A stretch of DNA of 7,732 nt from Candidatus Zixiibacteriota bacterium (GCA_003641415.1 QNAG01000124.1:1-7732), one strand, 5' to 3'; positions 1-6,184 are shown, counted from the first letter of the stretch. The notes: a model not told the origin generated them from the letters alone. Made by a program: numbers and translations.

Positions 1-1
1 A

Positions 2-562
2 ACACAGTCATTTACAATCGATGAAGGAGAGTATGAGGAAATCGAGCTTTTTACGCTAAAATCTAATGGTGCGGGGTGGGGCTCCTACGATATTTATGCA
101 AATCTTGCCTTTGATAACCAAAGTATTTCAACTGGGGTAGATGGTGAAGGTAGCTGGGGTGGGGTTAACTGGAATATCCCGTATTATTGGGACCCCTGGA
201 ATGGAACATCATATTTCTCAGGAGGTATAACTGGCGGAAAGCTTGATTGGGATAGCAACTCAATTGACTATTTTTTGCCGGAATGGATGGTTCTAGATTA
301 TTCAACAAATACATTTTTAGCGGATTTATTTAATCCATTTGACCTAAACGATAATTATCAGCTGATAGATAATAATATGATCGGTATCTTCTTTGAGGAT
401 GGCTTGGATATGGGACTATCCGACACTCTTACAGTTCATGCCTATATTGTTAATTTTGGTGAAATTGATGAAGAAGTGGCCCCCGTTCCAGAACCAGCAA
501 CCTTCATCCTCCTTGGCAGTGGCTTAGCGGGACTGGCTTTCTACAGAAGGAAGAGAAAGTAA
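2..562 (+). CDS. PEP-CTERM sorting-domain protein, 3' part (5' end outside the window)
   Basis: The frame is open from base 2 to the TAA at 560-562, giving at least 186 residues, so the start codon and signal peptide lie upstream of the window. The visible body is rich in Gly, Trp, Tyr, Asp and Asn (for example WGGVNWNIPYYWDPWNG), as expected of an extracellular beta-rich protein; I do not recognise the domain. The last 25 residues are a textbook PEP-CTERM signal: VPEPAT, a hydrophobic stretch FILLGSGLAGLAFY, then RRKRK. In this family the tail is recognised by an exosortase in the inner membrane and the protein is passed to the cell surface or extracellular matrix. An internal ATG at 275 is not the start, because coding-type sequence continues upstream of it. 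A strong hairpin follows at 604-633. The passenger function is unknown. Confidence 0.9.
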   Translation, partial: TQSFTIDEGEYEEIELFTLKSNGAGWGSYDIYANLAFDNQSISTGVDGEGSWGGVNWNIPYYWDPWNGTSYFSGGITGGKLDWDSNSIDYFLPEWMVLDYSTNTFLADLFNPFDLNDNYQLIDNNMIGIFFEDGLDMGLSDTLTVHAYIVNFGEIDEEVAPVPEPATFILLGSGLAGLAFYRRKRK

Positions 563-603
563 GATTTTCCGCCTACTGTAAAGCACCTAATTAATTGCAT
601 ATC

Positions 604-633
604 AAAGGGTTAGCCATTCGTGGTTGACCTTTT
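604..633 (+). terminator. Rho-independent terminator of the first PEP-CTERM gene
   Basis: Bases 604-616 pair with 621-633 over 13 positions, including three G-T wobbles, around a TTCG tetraloop. The 3' arm ends in TTTT and is followed by CTTT. It starts 41 bases after the stop codon at 562. The design resembles the repeated terminators at 2150, 3720 and 6472, but the arms are different in sequence. Confidence 0.75.
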
Positions 634-1068
634 CTTTGTGTCTCCGGTCAGGCTCTGGGCTGGGTTTCAAATTCACCTCGCCAAAAGTAGAGATCTACCA
701 GAGATCCGCCTCCGACACTTCTATCATGCTTTTTTGATTCTTTCAGCGTCTGATTGGCAACTGACTAGTTCCGGTACAGGGGAATTGCTATGGAGCTTTT
801 GGAACTGTAAAGAAGGTCGACAATAGTGGGTTTTAATGCTCATTTTGTGGTCAAAATGTGTCGGTTTTTTTTACATATTTTATAATATATATTGTTGTAT
901 ATCAATAACTTATCGAATTTACTCACATAAATTACAGGGCATTATTCTTGCATACTTGTTGGTTATACAGTTCAATTTACTGACCTATCAAATTTCGACC
1001 TGCCACATTTTAAACCTGCTACCAGTTTTGTTTATTTTTTTATTATTTATGTCTGTGAGGGATCATCG
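634..1068. other. Gene-poor AT-rich intergenic stretch
   Basis: I see no gene I can support here. Open frames exist (a GTG-started one from 620 and one from 836), but the first starts inside the terminator loop. The second reads through very AT-rich DNA with no ribosome binding site and a low-complexity Ile/Leu/Tyr/Phe product. A TATAAT hexamer at 881-886 with a poor -35 (GTGTCG at 858-863, 17-base spacer) is a weak promoter candidate for the gene at 1154. A 6-base inverted repeat, AGTTCC at 767-772 and GGAACT at 801-806, is the only other structure noted. Confidence 0.4.
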
Positions 1069-1132
1069 AAAAGGCCATAAGGAGGTTTCCTTGGATTTCC
1101 TGCCTTTCTTCTTGGAGGCGAGCTGGCCTTTT
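1069..1132 (+). promoter_or_regulatory. Leader hairpin upstream of the second PEP-CTERM gene
   Basis: AAAAGGCCA at 1069-1077 is a perfect 9-base inverted match to TGGCCTTTT at 1124-1132, with a 46-base loop. The loop contains an AAGGAGG ribosome-binding-like motif (1079-1085). The 3' arm ends nine bases before the real AAGGAGG (1141-1147) of the gene at 1154. There is no T-run after the stem, so it is not an ordinary terminator. A role in mRNA stability or translation control is inference. Confidence 0.4.
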
Positions 1133-1150
1133 ACAGTAAAAAGGAGGTAG
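1091..1150 (+). CDS. Possible 19-residue leader peptide
   Basis: A TTG codon at 1091 lies 5 bases after a full AAGGAGG (1079-1085) and opens a short frame, MDFLPFFLEASWPFTVKRR, ending at TAG 1148-1150. The final codons overlap the AAGGAGG (1141-1147) of the next gene, and the stop lies 3 bases before that gene's ATG. This is the geometry of a translationally coupled leader. Against it: TTG is a rare start, the peptide is short, and the frame extends upstream without interruption to 836. Nothing in the peptide shows a function. Its hydrophobic-then-basic make-up could also be a decayed PEP-CTERM-like tail. Confidence 0.25.
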   Translation: MDFLPFFLEASWPFTVKRR

Positions 1151-1153
1151 ACC

Positions 1154-2104
1154 ATGGACAGATCGACATCATTTCCTAATAAATGGCATATATTCCAGTA
1201 CATCCTGGTAATTCTCGCCATCACCATCCTGACACCCTGTCTCGCTTTGGGGTATTCTGTGAGTTATGAGTACTATGTGTACAGCGACACTGAGGATTGG
1301 TCGAACCTCCCGATCCACACCGGAACTGGTGGAATGACATCTCCGGTCATACTGGACAGTACCGCATCAGTATCGGGTGAAGTAAGACAGGACGGCAGTA
1401 CTGGAAACTATGCAACCGTTCAATACTCTGCGGATCTTGCTACGGGAGGGATCAAAGCATATGCATATGCTCAGAGCAGTAACCTTTACAAGAGTGCTGC
1501 CACGGCACGTATTAATCAAATTGGTTTTTCCGATACATTGATATTTACTCTGAACGCGGGGACATATGTCAATGATGTAGATATCTCCCTGTTAGGAGCA
1601 GTCACAGGTTCCCTTTCCTCCAATCTAGATGCCGGATCTCGTCTTCAGTATTACATACAATTCGGCTCTGAAATTCTCTATCCGGATTACACAATTAATC
1701 CAGATGTAGTCGGATCTATTGATGTAAACGATCCTTTTAGCCTTACGAAGAGATTGGTAACAGCGGGAACGGTATTAACAAATCCTATGGAGTTCTCGTA
1801 CAACCTAACGGCACAATTCGCCAACATTAATGCATGGGCTACTGGGTCGGGTGCAGAGAGTAGTAGTTATAATACCGGAACATATCAATCAGTAGGCGAG
1901 GTAGATTTTTTTAATACTCTTGAGTTTACCGATATGATTGTACCTGATGGCGTGACATGGGCATCAGAATCCGGCGTTTTTCTCAGTCAAATACCACCTA
2001 TTGATCCACCACCAGGCGAAAACCCCGTTCCCGAACCGGCAACATTCATCCTCCTTGGTAGTGGCTTGGCAGGATTGGCTTTCTACAGAAGGAAGAGAAA
2101 ATAG
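1154..2104 (+). CDS. PEP-CTERM sorting-domain surface protein (complete)
   Basis: The product is 316 residues. The ATG at 1154 is supported by AAGGAGG at 1141-1147, six bases upstream, and by a signal peptide: a basic start, a hydrophobic core at about residues 13-30, and likely cleavage near ALG-YS (residue 33). The mature part is Ser/Thr/Asn/Tyr-rich with no recognisable catalytic motif, and looks like a beta-sandwich-type extracellular protein. A Pro-rich linker (IPPIDPPPGENP, about 280-291) leads to the sorting tail: VPEPATFILLGSGLAG from residue 292, then LAFY and RRKRK at the end. The tail is identical in amino-acid sequence to that of the gene ending at 562 over its last 25 residues. 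A family terminator follows at 2150. Export by Sec and exosortase-dependent sorting follow from the family; the passenger role is unknown. Confidence 0.9.
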   Translation: MDRSTSFPNKWHIFQYILVILAITILTPCLALGYSVSYEYYVYSDTEDWSNLPIHTGTGGMTSPVILDSTASVSGEVRQDGSTGNYATVQYSADLATGGIKAYAYAQSSNLYKSAATARINQIGFSDTLIFTLNAGTYVNDVDISLLGAVTGSLSSNLDAGSRLQYYIQFGSEILYPDYTINPDVVGSIDVNDPFSLTKRLVTAGTVLTNPMEFSYNLTAQFANINAWATGSGAESSSYNTGTYQSVGEVDFFNTLEFTDMIVPDGVTWASESGVFLSQIPPIDPPPGENPVPEPATFILLGSGLAGLAFYRRKRK

Positions 2105-2149
2105 TGTAAAGTAACTCGACAACTGTAAAGAAAACCGATATCTAATATG

Positions 2150-2178
2150 AAGCGGGGTCAGCAATGGCTCCGTTTTTT
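2150..2178 (+). terminator. Terminator, repeated family copy 1
   Basis: AAGCGGGGTC (2150-2159), loop AGCAAT, then GGCTCCGTTT (2166-2175) form a 10-pair stem with several G-T pairs, running into a T6 tract (2173-2178). It lies 45 bases after the stop of the PEP-CTERM gene. The same element recurs at 3720 and 6472. Confidence 0.8.
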
Positions 2179-2186
2179 ATCTAGAA

Positions 2187-2235
2187 AGGCAAGCTGATCA
2201 TTGCATCAGTTTGAGATTGGGGCTTGCCTGCTTTT
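2187..2235 (+). terminator. Second hairpin downstream of the PEP-CTERM gene, terminator-like
   Basis: AGGCAAGC (2187-2194) pairs perfectly with GCTTGCCT (2222-2229). An inner stem CTGAT/ATCAG can extend the 5' arm. The outer stem is followed by GC and TTTT (2232-2235). It may be a backup terminator or a structure in the following transcript; the large asymmetric loop makes it less certain than its neighbour. Confidence 0.4.
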
Positions 2236-2278
2236 GTCGAAGCTTCTTCAAGCTCGCCCTAAACTAATCGAACTTCAG

Positions 2279-2308
2279 TTACGAACTGGACAGACACTAT
2301 GCTACAAT
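2279..2308 (+). promoter_or_regulatory. Candidate promoter for the DUF4382 lipoprotein gene
   Basis: TACAAT at 2303-2308 is preceded by TG one base upstream (TGCTACAAT, an extended -10). TTACGA at 2279-2284 can serve as a poor -35 at 18-base spacing. It lies downstream of both hairpins and about 95 bases before the proposed start codon. This is pattern matching only. Confidence 0.4.
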
Positions 2309-2401
2309 GCCTACGGATTATATGTTAGCAGTATTCCGTTGTTGATAGGCTTGTAGCTCGATAGAAAAGAAACAGCACGGTTTTTAGTTATGGAGGACAT
2401 G

Positions 2402-3691
2402 ATGATACAACAGAGATCACGGTGGGTACTCGGTGCCTTGGTATTGGTTAGCAGTTTATTACTATTTGCCTGTGGTGGTAGCGGTGGTAGCAGTGGTGAT
2501 AACAGTCGCACAGTCTCCACCGGCTCGGTTGGCATTTTAGTCACAGATGCTCCCAGTGATGACTTCAAGGCGATTGAGGTTACCGTGAATGGGATCAGCT
2601 TGATTGCTGAGGATAGCGACCCAATCGAAATTTGGTCATCAGCAGATGGTGAGATCATTGATTTGCTGAGCCTGGAAACCGAAGCTATGTTGTTCACCAT
2701 GGTTAAAGATGTACAGGTTGGCTGGTACAACAAAATTCGCCTCAACATCAGTAAAGTTGAACTGGTGAATTTTGATGATACCCGAATCGAGGTCGATGTC
2801 CCCTCAGGAAAAATCGATCTCAACCCACGTGGGACTTTTTATGTCAATGCTGATGAACTGCTACTCCTACAGCTCGATTTCGATGCCAAAAAATCAATCC
2901 ATCTTGTCAATGCTAACCACTATCGCCTGCGACCAGTTGTGTTTGTCGACATCCTCACCACGGCAGATATGGGACGTCTTGTCCATTTACCAGGTACAAT
3001 TATCAGTATTGACACCGACAACAGTCAATTTGTGTTGTTACACGAGGCAATTCAGTATCTGATTCGCTCCGACAGCGAAACCGTGTTCTTTGGTCCCTAC
3101 GGGGAACCCATTGCCTTTGGGGACTTAGCTGTTGATGATTCCGTTATTGCTGTTGGCCATTTTCAGCTAGACAGTGATGACTCTCATCCCAAATTTGATG
3201 CTGTGCTAGTAGAGCAAGGTGATTATCAGAATGTTCGAGGCTCCTTGGTCGCAGTCGACGAAGGCATCTTAAAGCTAATTGATGCTGAAAATCAGGAGTG
3301 GTGGATTTACCTAGATGACAAAACTGCATTTTACGACTGCCTTGGTGAACCAATTGACCGATCTGAGCTTGTTACAGGCCAGCGGGTAGCCGTGGATGTG
3401 GTAGAAAACAATCAAAATTACTATGCTGCACTTGTAGTTGCCTGTCCTGAAACTGTCGACAGCTTATCCGGTGAACTAGAGTCTATTGATACAACAACAT
3501 TGACCGTTGAAGGGCAGTGCGCCGAAGAAGCGAGTCGTGCCAGTTATTATTTGCTGGGCGAAGATTCCCTGACCGAAATTACACGAGACGATCTACAGGT
3601 GGATGATATAGTGCTGCTGTTTGGTGTGGAAGATGCGGATCCAGCAGTTTGCTTCGCTTATCGTCAACTATTCATAATCGCAGACGAATAG
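2402..3691 (+). CDS. DUF4382 domain lipoprotein with DUF5666-like repeats
   Basis: Three ATGs (2390, 2399, 2402) are possible. GGAGG at 2392-2396 overlaps the first and sits 5 bases before 2402, so 2402 is preferred, giving 429 residues. The N-terminus is a lipoprotein signal with lipobox LFAC (Cys24), then a Gly/Ser linker. Residues about 40-185 (GSVGILVTDAPSDDFKAIEV onward, through YRLRPVVFVDI) match the style of DUF4382, a beta-rich domain in outer-membrane or periplasmic lipoproteins. The rest appears to be three repeats of a small beta-barrel-like unit (about 194-275, 280-350 and 358-429), each with a G-x-(I/L)-x-(S/A)-(I/V)-D opening and an FDAVLVEQG- or YYAALVVA-type strand, as in DUF5666. 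The Cys residues in the last two units could form disulfides. The protein is strongly acidic. No enzymatic motif is seen; a binding or cell-envelope role is likely but unproven. It stands alone between a promoter candidate and a terminator. Confidence 0.85.
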   Translation: MIQQRSRWVLGALVLVSSLLLFACGGSGGSSGDNSRTVSTGSVGILVTDAPSDDFKAIEVTVNGISLIAEDSDPIEIWSSADGEIIDLLSLETEAMLFTMVKDVQVGWYNKIRLNISKVELVNFDDTRIEVDVPSGKIDLNPRGTFYVNADELLLLQLDFDAKKSIHLVNANHYRLRPVVFVDILTTADMGRLVHLPGTIISIDTDNSQFVLLHEAIQYLIRSDSETVFFGPYGEPIAFGDLAVDDSVIAVGHFQLDSDDSHPKFDAVLVEQGDYQNVRGSLVAVDEGILKLIDAENQEWWIYLDDKTAFYDCLGEPIDRSELVTGQRVAVDVVENNQNYYAALVVACPETVDSLSGELESIDTTTLTVEGQCAEEASRASYYLLGEDSLTEITRDDLQVDDIVLLFGVEDADPAVCFAYRQLFIIADE

Positions 3692-3719
3692 AATAGTTTA
3701 AATTTTACAAATGGAACCG

Positions 3720-3750
3720 AAGCGGGGCCAGCAATGGCCCTGTTTTTTTT
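3720..3750 (+). terminator. Terminator, repeated family copy 2
   Basis: AAGCGGGGCC (3720-3729), loop AGCAAT (3730-3735), then GGCCCTGTTT (3736-3745) with a T8 run (3743-3750). Compared with copy 1, T-G at the top of the stem has become C-G and a G-T pair has become G-C, so pairing is kept or improved. It ends the DUF4382 gene. Confidence 0.85.
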
Positions 3751-3828
3751 GTTTCAAAAAACAGGATTTCACGTTTGATAATGGGTTTAGGCTAGAATTG
3801 TTCCCTTTACATAGCAGGTAAGATTTGA

Positions 3829-4041
3829 TTGAAAAGAATGGAATTGAAAATCAAACCTGATGGTCAAGATCAAACCACCGCTCTTGATATTTTGAACATA
3901 TTTAAATTGACTCCCCCAGACACTCAACTCATAATGTTTTTCGAGGGGGCTGAAAAGCCAACTCAGAATCCCCGGCTCTCTATCCCCCTCAGGATGGGTC
4001 GGGGATTTCTTATTTACTCGTTTTGGTCGGATACATTATAG
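3829..4041 (+). CDS. Doubtful small ORF, 67-70 residues
   Basis: The frame can start at TTG 3829 or ATG 3838, and neither has a good ribosome binding site. The first 45 residues (such as MELKIKPDGQDQTTALDIL) have a plausible mixed amphipathic composition. The remainder overlaps a strong DNA hairpin, AATCCCCG at 3967-3974 with CGGGGATT at 4000-4007, which is unusual inside a real gene. I do not recognise the product. A terminator-like hairpin follows at 4050. It may instead be a non-coding transcript or a remnant. Confidence 0.25.
   Translation: MKRMELKIKPDGQDQTTALDILNIFKLTPPDTQLIMFFEGAEKPTQNPRLSIPLRMGRGFLIYSFWSDTL
3967..4007. repeat. 8-bp perfect inverted repeat
   Basis: AATCCCCG (3967-3974) and CGGGGATT (4000-4007) can form a GC-rich stem. 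An inner ATCC/GGAT pairing (3982-3985 with 3991-3994) is also possible. No T-run follows on either strand, so it is not a standard terminator. Confidence 0.45.
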
Positions 4042-4049
4042 GCATATCA

Positions 4050-4088
4050 AATCGACAAAATGTTGGGTTTCCCGTCGGTTGGTTTTTT
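4050..4088 (+). terminator. Possible terminator on the plus strand
   Basis: AATCGAC (4050-4056) pairs with GTCGGTT (4074-4080) with one T-G wobble. The loop contains a small GGGTTTCCC hairpin, and GG plus T6 (4083-4088) follows. It would end any transcript through the small ORF at 3829. It lies immediately past the stop codon of the minus-strand gene at 4090. Confidence 0.45.
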
Positions 4089-4089
4089 A

Positions 4090-4446
4090 TTACCAGAGAA
4101 GTTCGAATACAACATGTGGTAACCCGATCAAAACGGCAGAACTGACATAATAGGGATGCCGATAGTTGTGCCTGGCTTGCCGTCTGACCTGGTGCAGTTC
4201 ATGCCGAGTTTCACGTAGTTCCTGCCTGAGATGATTCTTCGCATGATGCTTACATTTTTGCTCATAACGGTGGTTATGTCGGTCGCCATAGCGATTGTAC
4301 AGAGACCTGTGATCGCCTCGATCACTTTTTACCCAGTCTTTATATTGATTTTGTTTATTGTTATGATGATTACCATTCGCTGACGCGAGCATTGGGGTTG
4401 CCAGAAAGATCAGTCCTGCAATCAAAAGAGCTAATGTTGTTTTCAT
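4090..4446 (-). CDS. Small exported histidine-rich basic protein
   Basis: On the minus strand an ATG at 4446 follows AGGAGG with a 6-base gap, so the start is well supported. The product is 118 residues. Residues 1-23 are a clear Sec signal peptide (MKTTLALLIAGLIFLATPML, cleavage probably after ASA or ASANG). The mature chain has 13 His, many Arg and Asn, and one Cys (C65) within KCKHHAKNH. A helix-like segment follows (LRQELRETRHELHQVRRQAR, about 73-92), then a hydrophobic end (VLIGLPHVVFELLW). Such composition suggests metal or polyanion binding in the periplasm, but no known motif identifies it. It is divergent from the PA2779/PA2778 operon across a 373-base gap. No convincing terminator was seen for it. 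Confidence 0.8.
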   Translation of the reverse strand: MKTTLALLIAGLIFLATPMLASANGNHHNNKQNQYKDWVKSDRGDHRSLYNRYGDRHNHRYEQKCKHHAKNHLRQELRETRHELHQVRRQARHNYRHPYYVSSAVLIGLPHVVFELLW

Positions 4447-4819
4447 GTCGTCCTCCTTCTATTGAGAGAATCAGAAGAATTTACTTCTTTCTTTTGACTC
4501 AACTCTAACCAATTAAAACGACTGTTTCATTCGATATCGACTCGGATTCATCCTGATGTCTAGTTGAAAATTAATATTTTCAGTAAGTTATTCAATGGGC
4601 ACAGGTTGATGAGGGCCTTCTTCACTGCTTCGAATCGAGAAGACAACCTCGGGTGGCGGAAACCAGTTCTCTGCTCTATACATTTTTTAGGAGGTTGTTG
4701 ATTAGATGGTCTCCTAGTAGTCAGAAATTTAATGGCCCTTTATGTGTAACATCGGCCATGCTACTATCCCCCAAAGAATCCACATATCATATAAGTTCAA
4801 TGACAAAGGAGCGCTCATC
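4447..4819. promoter_or_regulatory. Divergent intergenic region with several symmetric elements
   Basis: This gap separates the His-rich gene (leftward) from the PA2779/PA2778 operon (rightward) and should hold both promoters, although I could not pick a good -35/-10 pair for either. It contains a perfect 10-base palindrome TCGATATCGA (4531-4540). It also holds an operator-like repeat TGAAAAT-TAAT-ATTTTCA (4565-4582). A foldable segment has AGGTTG 4603-4608 pairing with CAACCT 4644-4649 and TCTTC 4619-4623 with GAAGA 4639-4643. A further hairpin, TAGGAGG 4688-4694 with TCTCCTA 4710-4716, would hide an AGGAGG motif that precedes a 3-codon frame (ATG 4706, TAG 4715). Confidence 0.35.
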
Positions 4820-5209
4820 ATGAAAACAGTTCGTCGGACCCTGGCCCTATTTTTATCGGTATCATTGGTTTGTGTTTCTTTGGGGCAGGCCCAAGCTGCC
4901 ATAATTGATAATAATCAGGTTATTTATCAAATTGAACAAGCAAATGATAAAGCAGTCTTGCTACAGACAATTAATCGCATAGATGTACAGAAACAGCTAC
5001 TGAGTATGGGCATCAACGGCGTAGATTTAGAAAACCGTATTAATCAGATGACCCAGGGAGAAATTGCACAGTTGAATCAGCAGATTGATGGGCTACCTGC
5101 TGGTGGTGGTGTGCTTGGCATCGTTGTCCTAATATTCATTGTTTTTGTGATTACGGATGTTGTTGGTGCAACAGACATATTTCCATTTATCCACTCTATT
5201 GATAAATAG
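4820..5209 (+). CDS. PA2779 family protein (small secreted/membrane protein)
   Basis: The frame opens at 4742, but ATG 4820 is the better start: AAAGGAG (4805-4811) lies 8 bases upstream and the product begins directly with a signal peptide (MKTVRRTLALFLSVSLVCVS, cleavage near AQA-A, residue 26). The protein has 129 residues. Residues 28-90 form a predicted helical region (ENRINQMTQGEIAQLNQQID). LPAGGG follows at 92-97, then a hydrophobic segment (about 98-115, VLGIVVLIFIVFVITDVVG) and the ending GATDIFPFIHSIDK. This layout, with LPAGGG, VTD and the TDIFPF end, is that of the PA2779 family, named after a Pseudomonas aeruginosa protein of unknown function. It is followed after 6 bases by the PA2778-family peptidase gene, its usual partner. 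It may be the substrate of that enzyme (inference). Confidence 0.85.
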   Translation: MKTVRRTLALFLSVSLVCVSLGQAQAAIIDNNQVIYQIEQANDKAVLLQTINRIDVQKQLLSMGINGVDLENRINQMTQGEIAQLNQQIDGLPAGGGVLGIVVLIFIVFVITDVVGATDIFPFIHSIDK

Positions 5210-5215
5210 CAATAA

Positions 5216-6184
5216 ATGAAAGCAGTGAGTTTGCTGGTATGTCTGCTGATTCTAAGCAGTTGCGCATCAACACCACAAAGCAGGAAGATACGAACTCACG
5301 GACTAGATTCCCTACCTTTGGCAGTTGAACTTGCAGATACTCCATTTTACCCCCAGACACAGTATCAGTGTGGCCCTGCTGCACTGGCTACTGTGTTGCG
5401 AGTTCATGGTGTTAAAACGACATCTGAAATATTATCCACCCAGGTCTATATCCCTGACCGCGAGGGTAGTCTACAAATTGAAATGACCGTGGCTACGCGA
5501 CGCCATAATCTGCTTCCATACCCATTAAAGCCTCGACTGAGTGATCTATTTACTGAAATAGCTGCTGGAAATCCTGTACTGGTACTGCAAAACTTAAGTT
5601 TTGCATGGTATCCACAATGGCACTATGCTGTTGTGATTGGTTACGATATAAATACTCAGGAGATTATTCTTCGTTCTGGAAAAACAAAGCGCTGGATTAC
5701 ACCATTCAAAGTATTTGAGCGTACCTGGCAACGTGCTGATTTCTGGGCGCTGGTCATTGTTCCCATTGACGAAATACCCAAGACAGCTGAACCCTTGCGC
5801 TATCTGAAAACAGCCTATGCCTTCGAGGAGACGGGACATTTAGAGCTTGCTCTCAAAGCATATCAATCAGCGAGCAGACAATGGCCTGATGTTGCCGTTA
5901 CCTGGATGACATTGGGAAACATGGCCTTTAATCTCCATAACTGGATCGAGGCGGTTAGAGCATTTAACACAGCCACCAATCTTGATCCAGAATCACTTAT
6001 CAGCTGGAACAATCTGGCCTATGCACTGCATGCTTATGGCTGCGGAACTCAGGCACAAATAGCTCTTCAGTGTGGTTTAAACATTGCCCCTGCTGACAAA
6101 AACTTGCAGGACTCATGGCGCGATCTGGTGGATAATTCTGTTAGCAGAGACCATGCTGATTGCCCGGTCATTCGCTGTTACTAA
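5216..6184 (+). CDS. PA2778 family cysteine peptidase, lipoprotein with C39-like domain and TPRs
   Basis: The product is 322 residues. A lipoprotein signal ends in the lipobox LSSC (Cys16), so it should be membrane-anchored facing the periplasm. Residues about 42-185 are a C39-like papain-fold domain: YQCGPAALATVL with nucleophile-type Cys52, and WHYAVVIGYD with His136. The segment where classical C39 enzymes carry the third catalytic Asp reads ILRSG (151-155), so the triad is altered or uses another residue. Three TPR-like helix pairs follow (about 195-225, 226-259 and 260-294; for example WMTLGNMAFNLHNWIEAVRA). The start has no good ribosome binding site and lies 6 bases after the PA2779-family stop, so translation is probably coupled to it. 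The family is conserved next to PA2779-like genes, but its substrate is not established. No clear terminator was found downstream. Confidence 0.88.
   Translation: MKAVSLLVCLLILSSCASTPQSRKIRTHGLDSLPLAVELADTPFYPQTQYQCGPAALATVLRVHGVKTTSEILSTQVYIPDREGSLQIEMTVATRRHNLLPYPLKPRLSDLFTEIAAGNPVLVLQNLSFAWYPQWHYAVVIGYDINTQEIILRSGKTKRWITPFKVFERTWQRADFWALVIVPIDEIPKTAEPLRYLKTAYAFEETGHLELALKAYQSASRQWPDVAVTWMTLGNMAFNLHNWIEAVRAFNTATNLDPESLISWNNLAYALHAYGCGTQAQIALQCGLNIAPADKNLQDSWRDLVDNSVSRDHADCPVIRCY

Noticed and set aside
620..826. 68-residue GTG-started frame
   Set aside because: It begins inside the loop of the terminator at 604-633, has no ribosome binding site, and has a composition that does not look coding.
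836..1150. 104-residue frame before the second PEP-CTERM gene
   Set aside because: Most of it is AT-rich DNA giving a low-complexity Ile/Leu/Tyr/Phe product without a ribosome binding site. Only the last 20 codons have a start-like context and are listed separately as a possible leader peptide.
1964..2164. Minus-strand frame opposite the PEP-CTERM tail
   Set aside because: It is the antisense of the sorting tail and terminator. A similar frame appears opposite the orphan tail (6283-6522), with shared SLPSVESQ and CQAT pieces, because the plus-strand cassette is repeated, not because it is a gene family.
2390..2401. Upstream ATGs of the lipoprotein gene
   Set aside because: The ATG at 2390 overlaps the GGAGG motif itself and that at 2399 is only 2 bases from it; 2402 has the right spacing.
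2311..2823. 170-residue minus-strand frame
   Set aside because: It is antisense to the start of the DUF4382 gene, with no signal or domain; the plus strand has a clear lipoprotein.
3743..3764. TGTTTTTT / AAAAAACA inverted repeat after the lipoprotein terminator
   Set aside because: The repeat arises from the terminator T-run meeting an A-run. As an A-T-only stem it adds nothing beyond the terminator already listed.
4742..4819. N-terminal extension of the PA2779-family protein from ATG 4742
   Set aside because: It would bury the signal peptide 26 residues inside the protein, and no ribosome binding site precedes 4742, whereas 4820 has AAAGGAG and starts at the signal peptide.
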